Source: Lepturacanthus savala (lineage: Eukaryota > Chordata > Actinopteri > Scombriformes > Trichiuridae). Taken from it: a stretch of 64,000 bases of DNA. Both the position numbers and the translations under genes were made by a program. The notes under the pieces were generated by a model that was given only the letters and a program-made list of their open reading frames with translations, did not search any database and was not told the DNA's origin. The stretch spans positions 4,167,092 to 4,231,091 of the forward strand of contig CM060466.1 of assembly GCA_030544235.1 (NCBI GenBank). The letters are read 5' to 3'. Every line of letters starts with the position of its first letter. The stretch's first letter is position 1. Of the stretch, positions 49,001 to 60,094 are shown in pieces.

Positions 49001-52000
49001 GTTATCTCCTCCATCTTTTCCTCTCAATTTCCCCTGTTTGACTGTTTACTCGATCACATGAAGGAGGTTTTCTTTCTCCTTCATGGTTTCTTCTGTTCTG
49101 GAATCGTTTCGGTGGATAAAATCAGTGTCTGGGGACGCTCTGCACGTCCTTTGGCCCCAGAGTTAATGATTGGTGCTGAGTAAACACGACACAAATCTGC
49201 ACAAAACTCGAAAAACAATCCTACAGCACAAGTTGTGACTCATTTTATCAGTTTATGTAGATTATTTGAGGGTAAAATGAGATTTTTTGGGACTATATCT
49301 GCCTTTTTCATGTATATTTATGATGAATAATTACTGTTTCTGATCAGTTTGTGGTGGAATTATATGATAAAATATAATTATTTGAGTCGTATAAATCATG
49401 AAATGTTCACTGTATCAGTGGTTTCAGGTAAAATGGGTTTAGTAGACTTGTATTACTCTACTCTATTGCATAGTAACAATCACTTTATCTTAATTTTTCT
49501 GATATAAAATCTATGTTTTTAACAGTTGGCTTTTATTTTGAAGGACATGCGATTTATGAGGTCACATGACCAGGATATCCCTATTGCTCAGGGACTTTTC
49601 TCTATTGCTTAGTGACAATTACTTTATGTTAATTTTTCTGATATAAAATCTATGTTTTTAACAGTTAGGCATGAAAACATGGCTTTTATTTTGAAGGACA
49701 TGTGATTTATGAGGTCACATGACCAGGATATCCCTATTGCTCATGGACTTTTCTCTATTGCATAGTAACAATCACTTTATCTTAATTTTTCTGATATATT
49801 ATCTATGTTTTTAATAGTTAGGCATGAAAACATGGCTTTTATTTTGAAGGACATGTGATTTATGAGGTCACATGACCAGGATATCCCTATTGCTCATGGA
49901 CTTTTCTCTATTGCATAGTAACAATCACTTTATCTTAATTTTTCTGATATATTATCTATGTTTTTAATAGTTAGGCATGAAAACATGGCTTTTATTTTGA
50001 AGGACATGTGATTTATGAGGTCACATGACCAGGGTATCCCTATTGCTCAGGGACTTTTGTCATTTTCTCATAATCAAACGTCTTTTATTCAGAATTTTGG
50101 AAAATATTTACCATTTTTTTTATATTTAACTCAAAATAACAATAGATTTGTTGCCATATGGAAAAAATATGCAAATAAGGAAAATTCCCATTGACTTTTT
50201 CTTGCATATTTTTAAATTTATCAATTATTTAGGCCATTTTAACATTTTTGCCATATAATATTCCATGCAGTAGAGGGTTAGTCATTGGCCTAGTGGTCAA
50301 AATGGCCCATTTTACCTGATATCACACTATATTTATTCTATATATTGTGTTTTTGTTGAAATCTCTGTATCAGATTTTGCCGTTTTAATTCCTCCTGCTG
50401 TGTTTCAGGCTCGTTTCTGATCTGTGTCTCTCTGCTTCTCCCTCAGATTAACGAGTTAAGTAATGTGCCTGTACCAGTAATGCTGATGCCAGATGACTTT
50501 AAAGCCTACAGTAAGATCAAAGTGGACAACCACCTATTTAACAAGTAGGTACATCGCCGCCGTCCGAGCTATTTCCATCACCGACCTGATGATTAGATCC
50601 AACCTGGGACTCGTGTTCCTGTTTATTTAATCTGTCTCAGGCCGTTTGCCTTGTGAGACACTGATGTATATGTTATATATATAGAGATCAGTGGCAGATA
50701 AGTCCAAAACTTAAATACATGACACCTGATTCGTGCCTTTTAACCTTCTATTGCATTAAATGTTACTTAGATATGGTGTTTTTATTACTTAAAATGGCCT
50801 AAATAATATATATATTTAAGATCTAGAAGAAAAAAATCCCATATTTGCATATTGTTGACGTATATTAGATAAAAAATATGACATTAAAATTGAATTCAAT
50901 GAAAATCTTCCTAAATTCTGAATTAAATTAATTTTTTGTCCATGAGCAAACAGGATATCCTGGTCATGTGACCTCATAAATTGTATGTCCTTCAAAATAA
51001 AAGCCCCCTTTTCGCACCTAACTGTAAAAACACCGGCTTTTTAGAAAAATGAAGATAAAGTAACTGTAAAACACAATAGAGGGTTAAAAGCATTCATCTT
51101 TGAAATCCCAATTGTGCCATTTTTGTTTTTTTAAATCACACAGAACGTGCAAATTGTATTTATTTATTTATTTTATACTAAATATGAATGGTGTAACTGA
51201 AAAGGAATAATAAAATATAATATAAAACTAACTGGTAGCTCATTCTTCTTTATGCTCCTGTATTTTCTCTGCAGCTCAGTGGTTTTCTGGGAGTTTGTTC
51301 TGATATATGGATCATTAAAACCCGGGTTTTATATTACAACACACCAGGGAACATTGTAGAGTAAGCACAAATATCACAGCAGTGCAACAGAAAAATACAG
51401 ATCACTTTATTGTGAAAAATGTTTTATATGGTGGGAAATATCATCATTAATCTGCTCAGAACAACATAAGACTGTAAAATGAGTCCAAATAAAGAAAGAA
51501 GGATTTAATCATAGGCTGTAAAACTATAAGAGTAAATGTTGATTAATGTATTGATTATTGAAATGATTAATTAAGTACCTAAAATGTCTTTTTTTGTCCA
51601 CAACCCAAAGATCATCAGTTTATTATTATAGAAGAATAAAGAAACCAGGAAATAATCAGAGAAGAGAAGCTGGAACCAGAGAATTTGGACATTTTCTACT
51701 TAAAAAATGACATTAAATCATGACTAAAAATAAGATATAAACACTAAATTAGAAGATAAATATATTTAAAACTAGTTAAATTATCTGTTCATGCAGCAAG
51801 ACAATTATTCATGGTAAGAAATCTTGATATAAGTTTTTTAAATCTAGAAATAAATCCATAAAAGTGTTAAAATAAGTGTTAATAATACTTGAAATACAAC
51901 ATAATACAGCCCAGTAATAAGGTAAATATACTCAATATAAGAAAATGTCTTGTTTTTTCCCTCAAAACTTTATTATTATTATTATTTATCAGTTTACTAT

Positions 52001-53836
52001 TATAGAGGAATAAAGAAACCAGGAAATAACCAGAATTTGGACATTTTCTTCTTTAAAAATGACTCAAACACGTTAAATCATGGCCCAAAATAAGGTTTAA
52101 ACTCTAAATTTGAGAACAAGACAATTAAACTTGGTAAGAAATCCTGAAATAGGATTTTTCAAATCTAGAAATAAATTCAAATTAGTGTTAAAATAAGCAG
52201 AAATATGCTTATTTTTAGATTAGTTTACTTGACATAGAACTTAATGCAGCCCAATAATAAGATAAATATACTAAATATAAGCAAATAAAACCTTGTTTTT
52301 CACTGTTTCACGAAGAAGATTCAACCTAAAATGTCTTTTTTTGTCCACAACCCAAAGATCATCAGTTTATTATTATAGAAGAATAAAGAAACCAGGAAAT
52401 AATCAGAGAAGAGAAGCTGGAACCAGAGAATTTGGACATTTTCTTCTTTAAAATGACATTAAATCATGACTAAAAATAAGATATAAACACTAAATCTGAA
52501 GATAAATATGTTTAAAACTAGTTAAATTATCTGTTCATGCAGCAAAACAATTATTCATGGTAAGAAATCTTGATATAAGATTTTTAAATCTAGAAATAAA
52601 TCCATAAAAGTGTTAAAATAAGATGAAATATGCTAATTTTTAGATAAAATTTCTTGAAATAGAACTTAATACATCCCAGTAATAAGGTAAATATACTCAA
52701 TATAAGCAAATTATTTTTTTTCTTATTATTATAATATTATTTTTTATCAGTTTACTATTATATAAGACTAAAGAAACCAGAAAATAATCATAAAAATAAT
52801 CATTTTCTTCTTTAAAATGACTTAAATCCATTAATCAATCACCAAACTAGTTGTATATTAATGTAATAATTGGCAACTAATCAGTTCATCAATTATTCGT
52901 TGCATTATGTCCAAATAAAAGACACAAATAAATATCTGGAACACAGTTTTATTTCTTTTGAATTCATTTTAAGAATAAAAGCACCAGGAAGCCGTGAACG
53001 TCGGCTGTGATTCAGATTAATGTGTTTAATCCGTCGGGGAAACAGTGAACGTCCATTTCTCTTCCTGGTTTCCAGTAATGAGCCTCTGAGTTTCCGTTTA
53101 GTTTGCGCTGACGGTGTTTTTCCTTCTCCTCCGACAGAGAAAACCTGCCTAGTCGCTTTAAGTTCAAAGAATACTGTCCCATGGTGTTCAGAAACCTGAG
53201 GGAGAGGTTCTGCATCGACGACCAGGACTACCAGGTGGGACCAGAACATGCAGCTGTTACACGTCATGAACATACATGTTTTACACTGTAGAAAATGAGG
53301 TTTTAACAGGTGAAAACAGCTGTTTTTAATGTTGGTCTTGTTTAAAGACCAAATAAACACAAATCAGGGAAAATAACCTGAAATAAACCAAGTTATCTCC
53401 CAGTGGAATAAGATAATTCTATCAAAATAAAATTTGGACTTTACTCATGTTTTTATGCACACTGCTATTATATTATTATATATTATTATATAAATATATT
53501 ATAATATTATTATATATTATTATATAAATATATTATAATATTATTATATAAATATATTATAATATTATTATATATTATTATATAAATATATATTATAATA
53601 TTATTATATATTATTATATAAATATATATTATAATATTATTATGTATTATTATATAAATATATTATAATATTATTATATATTATTATATAAATATATATT
53701 ATAATATTATATATTATTATATAAATATATTATAATATTATTATATATTATTATATAAATATATATTGTAATATTTTAAACACAACTGCATGATGATAAC
53801 TTCAAGGAAGGTATACAGTATATATATATATATATA

Positions 53837-53874
<38 letters not shown>

Positions 53875-53957
53875 ATATATATATATACATATATACATAC
53901 ATATATATATACATATATATATATGTATATATATATGTATATATACATATATATGTA

Positions 53958-54047
<90 letters not shown>

Positions 54048-55386
54048 ATTCTATCTATATAATTCTAAGATAATTCTACTCAATATTGGACTAATTGTAC
54101 CAAAATTAAGATATTTCATTTTTTGTATCATTTTTTTTCCACTGAAAAACTAAAATGGAAATATCTTGTTTTTGGTAGAATTAGTTGTGAGTAGTTATTG
54201 AGAATTATCTTATTCCACTGGTAAATTATTTAGCTCATTTCAAGTATTTTTCTTGATTTTTCAGTTTAATCTTATTTTAAGAAAATTTTAATTATGTTTT
54301 GTTACAATAAGACCAATTTGGTCTTGTTTTAAGAAGATTAATTATTATTTGATTATTTGCAAAATTAACCCAAATCAAGAAAAGAAAACTATCTCATTAT
54401 CTTAATTCTACTCTATATTGGACTAATTGTACCAAAAACAAGATATTGAAAACATTTTTTTAGATAAATCGATAAAAATATTATAAAAAATGTTAGTTTA
54501 AAGCTTAATACAAGATAAAAATGAACTATAAGAAGTAAAAAACAACTATTTGTCAATGTAATGATAATGATAAATCTAAATAATTCTAATTAGTATTAGA
54601 CTAATTGTACCAAAACAAGATAAGATTTCATTTTTTGCAGGGTGGAGTTCCACAGGGTTCTAGTCTTGGTCCGTTTTACTTTAGTTAAATCAGCTTGAGA
54701 TGATGTTTTTTTTTTTGCTCAATTAATTTCACAACTTCTGTCATAATATCAGATGAAAATGTTGAGTTTTTTACCACTTTGAGTTTGATATGTGTTTATT
54801 TATTTATTTATTTTTACAGAACTCCCTGACGAGGAGCGCCCCGCTCAACAGCGACTCCCAGGGTCGCTTCGGGAACCGCTTCCTGTCCAGCTACGACCAC
54901 CGCTTCGTCATCAAAACCGTGTCCAGCGAGGACATCGCAGAGATGCACAACATCCTAAAGAAATACCACCAGGTATTAACCTTTACTTTGAAAGTCCACA
55001 CACTGGAATCCCTTTAGCAAAACAATGAATTTAATATTCTGACATTTCGGTACTCAGACCTTTATCAGGGGTCTTAAAAAGTCTTCAAATCACAGAATTT
55101 GGATATAAAACCTTAAAAATACTTGGAAAAAGTCTTGAATTTATATCTGGATTTTAAAATTGGTGTAATATGTAACTTCACTATAGTACTACAGGAGTTA
55201 AAAAAATGTTTTATATGGACATAGTATGTAGTAATACCTGAAAAAATTAATTCATGATTGAATGATTTCATTACTTTAAATAGCCTAAATAATAGATATA
55301 TTAAATATATATAGTTATAATTTTCTTTTCTTATATATATATATAGTTATATATAATAGTATAATAGTAAAATAGTTATATAATTT

Positions 55387-55434
<48 letters not shown>

Positions 55435-55458
55435 AAAATTATAAATATTTCTAATTTT

Positions 55459-55500
<42 letters not shown>

Positions 55501-58500
55501 AAAATTATAAATATAAATTATAATAAATTATAAAATGATTTTCCATACTTCCATATATTTGCCATATGGAAATAATTGTTTTACCATATTAGAAAAAAAC
55601 ACCAACTTATAACATCAACATTTAACTATAAATGTAAAAACAAAAGGTTACTTACTCCAGATAGTGAGTTCAATTTTTTTATTTGGTGAAAATCTTCCCA
55701 AAATTCTGAATTAAAAGACCTTCAGTTGTGAGACGGTGATGCTCACATGTCAATGAGCAATAGGGATATCCTGGTCATGTGACCTCATCAATTGTATGTC
55801 CTTCAAAATAAAAGCCCCCGGATTTTATATCACAGCTTTTCAGAAAAATGAAGACAAAGTAATTGTTGCCATGTGGCAACACTATAAAATAGAAGGTTAA
55901 CACCTGAAAATATTCACTACAAATCAATGAATAGACTTTTTATTATTCTGTTTGCTGCAGTATAATACATTTATATGGATGTATTAAATGTGTAACACAA
56001 ATAGAAATGAACAAATCAGGTAGGCCTGTAAAATATATTCTAAGTTTTATATAATTGATGTTAAAAAGACTTGGATTTAACTAGAGGAAACCTGCAGGAA
56101 CCTGCTTTTGTGTTTTATTAACATGTTAATAAATGAAATAATTATGTACATATTCATTTTTTCATATTTCTCCCTCAATGACCAGAAATAAAGAAGTAAA
56201 TAGGATGGGAAAAATAAAATAATTAAGAATTTATATATATATATGTGACAGTAAATGATAGGAGAAGAAAGAAGAAGCGTTGCCATGGCAACACTACCCT
56301 TTAATAGTATATTGGGTAATACCCACAGGGTATTAAAGATGGATTCAGGCCTATTATTTCAATGGAGATTCATAAAATAATTCAAATGAAGAGATGTTGA
56401 TAGTCCTTTGGTTTTTCTCTCCTCACTCCGCCACTTCCTGTCCATCCCCGTCCAGTTTATCGTGGAGTGTCATGGCAACACGCTGCTGCCTCAGTTCCTG
56501 GGGATGTACCGGCTAACGGTGGACGGCGTGGAGACCTACATGGTGGTGACCAGGAATGTATTCAGCCATCGCCTCACCGTGCACCGCAAATACGACCTGA
56601 AGGTGCGTAGGACATGTTATAGAATGTCTTTAGAAGTGGTGGAAGATGAGAATATTCGATTTCAGGCCTGGAATTCTATTATTCTAGGAGCATAAATACA
56701 AATAAAATGGGTTGAAGTTCTGTTTTGATCAAGGAAAATTGAGGGAAATAAAATAAACTTGGCTTTTAATTTGAAAAGCAGCACTGAATTATTAAATTAC
56801 AAGTTTTTAGAACACAAGCACCATTACACCAGCGTTTCTCACTAAATTTTAAGGGACTATGGTGGTTTGACCTCTGACCTTCTACGGTGGTCTGGTGGGG
56901 TAGAGTTGGAAAGGTAAATTTCCAGGAAACTTTCCATGGGAACTTAATAGATTTAAGACATTTCAGCTTCTCAAATCTGATTATTTCCTGGTTTCTTTAT
57001 TCTTCTATAATAGTAAACTGATAAATAATAATAATAATTATATAATATTAAAGCTTTGAGGCATATTTACCTTATTATTGGGCTGTATTAAGTTCTATTT
57101 CAAGTACTTTAATCTAAAAATGAGCGTATTTTATCTTATTTTAACACTTTTATGGATTTACTTCTTACCATGAATAATTGTTTTGCTGCATGAACAGATA
57201 ATTTAACTAGTTTTAAATACATTTATCTTCAAATTTACTGTTTATATCTTATTTTCAGCCATGTTTTGTGGTGTTTGAGTCATTTTTAAGAAGAAAATGT
57301 CCAAATTCTCTGGTTCCAGCTTCTCTTCTCTGATTATTTCCTGGTTTCTTTATTCTTCTATAATAATAAACTGATGATCTTTGGGTTGTGGACATAAAAA
57401 GACATTTTAGGTTGAATCTTCTTCGTGAAACAGTGAAAAACAAGGTTTTATTTGCTTATATTTAGTATATTTATCTTATTATTAGGCTGCATTAAGTTCT
57501 ATTTCAAGTTAACTAATCTAAAATAAGCATATTTCTGCTTATTTTAACACTAATTTGAATTTATTTCTAGATTTGAAAAATCCTATTTCAGGATTTCTTA
57601 CCAAGTTTAATTGTCTTGTTCTCAAATTTAGAGTTTAAACCTTATTTTGGGCCATGATTTAACGTGTTTGAGTCATTTTTAAAGAAGAAAATTCTGATTA
57701 TTTCCTGGTTTCTTTAGTCTCTATAATAGTAAACTGATAAATAATAATAATAATAATAAAGTTTTGAGGGAAAAAACAAGACATCTTCTTATATTGAGTA
57801 TATTTACCTTATTACTGGGGTGTATTAAGTTCTATTTCAAGTATTATTAACACTTATTTTAACACTTTTATGGATTTATTTCTAGATTTAAAAAACTTAT
57901 ATCAAGATTTCTTACCATGAATAATTGTTTTGCTGCATGAAAAGATAATTTAACTAGTTTTAAACATATTTATCTTCTAATTTACTGTTTATATCTTATT
58001 TTAGTCATGATTTAATGTCATTTAAAGAAGAAAACATCCAAATTCTCTGGTTCCAGCTTCTCTTCTCTGATTATTTCCTGGTTTCTTTATTCTTCTATAA
58101 TAATAAACTGATGATCTTTGGGTTTTTCTTGCTAAATCTCCAACTCTTTTCCATTGAACTCTCATTTTATGACATTTAAATCTAAATAATTTAACTTGTT
58201 TCATCAGTTTCTGTAGAAATCTGCTTCTTTTTTAACCTTTGATCAGAAAGTTTCTGATTTAAATGAAGATTTTTACCAGTTTTAGACGTTTTACTCCATT
58301 TAATGAACCAAACAACTAATCGATTAATCATTTCCATCATCAATATATTAATTAACTAATAGAATAGAATCGATTTAACAGATTCTTGTTAAATCTAAGT
58401 AGTTTATTTTTGAGTTTTTTATCAGAAAGTTGCTGATTTAAATCATAATTTTGCCAGTTTTCGACTACTTTAAATCAACTTTTAGGGAAGTTTTTAATCA

Positions 58501-59847
58501 TAGTTTAACGTGAAGCATGATTTCATGTTTCTGACTTCTGCTTCTCATCAGAAAGGAGAACAGCTGCAGCAAATAAAAAGGGAACAGCTCATTGTCTGCT
58601 GATAAAATGACGACTTTACTGATAAAAACCGAGAAGTGAGCGTTTATTTACAGAGAATAAACTCGCCGTCGCTTTAAAGGATAAGCTAATCTTTATTTTC
58701 CTCCGCAGCCTTCGAGCATTTCCATTTTCATTGGAACGTGTGTGTATTTTCGCAGGGTTCTACGGTCTCCAGGGAAGCCAGCGACAAGGAGAAGGTATGT
58801 TTTATTTCTGAGCCGTGACAGCTGCTGATAAAAATAAGTGGCCTTAGCTCACCCCAGTGGTAAACCTGTCAAATGACATCTAAATTAAGCTGCAGACGGA
58901 TCCGAGTGCTGCTTCACTCTGATGATGATGATGCAGAACTCTGCCCATTAATGAACAAATCTAACAAATATCAACGTCCCGTATTGTAGAAAGTGAGATT
59001 TTCAGTATCGTACATGTCATTTTACAAGGTAAAATGATATCTATGTGGGGGGATCCTGAGATTGCTCCACTAATCATGTACAAATATAGTGAAGCTATAC
59101 ATCAAATTAAACAGGAGAAACTCCACTACAAGCACATATAAGTCATATTTACACACACCAAACACAACTCCAACACCAAGCTAATTAATTAACAAATATG
59201 AAAATCGGTATACGATCATAAAGCCGACACTCGCCACTTTTTGATGGCTAGCGCTCTGATACTTCATGTTATACAAACAAATGACATCTCATATGAAAGC
59301 TGAGACTGTGACGAGTCCAACGGTACCATCAGTGTAGCTTTATGACCAAAACTCAGTAAACTAGCAGCCAAAAAACACTACAGTAAAAAGTCGCTTGTTT
59401 GAAGCGACTAACAAAAAATGTGTTTTTTTGTTGCTGTTTTGGGATGAAAATGTTTATTTGAGATCAATAAATGGTCGTTTAGTGTCGACCAACATCTCTG
59501 TGTTTATTCCAGAGACATACCCTACTGACTATGGGGATGTCCTAAACATAAAAAAGGGCTGGAGGTCAAGGGGTTAAAGACCAAATAAACCCAAATCAGG
59601 AAAATAACCTGAAATAAGCCAAGTTATCTCCCAGTGGAATCAGATAATTCTACTCAATATTGGACTAATTTTACCAAAATCAAGATATTTACACCTGTTT
59701 TAGATTTCAGTTTTTATAGTATTGAAGTTTTTTTTCCCACTGGCAAATTATTTAGCTCATTTCAATTGTTTTTCTTGATTTTAGTCAGTTTATTCTTATT
59801 ATTAATCTTATTATGTTTTGTTAAGAAAACAAGACTATACAATTATA

Positions 59848-59911
<64 letters not shown>

Positions 59912-60020
59912 TAGTATAGTATAATAGTAATATAATAATCTATATAATAGATAGTGAGTTAAATTCATTTACTTCAAATAAATAAAATGCTTTCGGGTCC
60001 AATATCTTGTATATATATAT

Positions 60021-60094
<74 letters not shown>

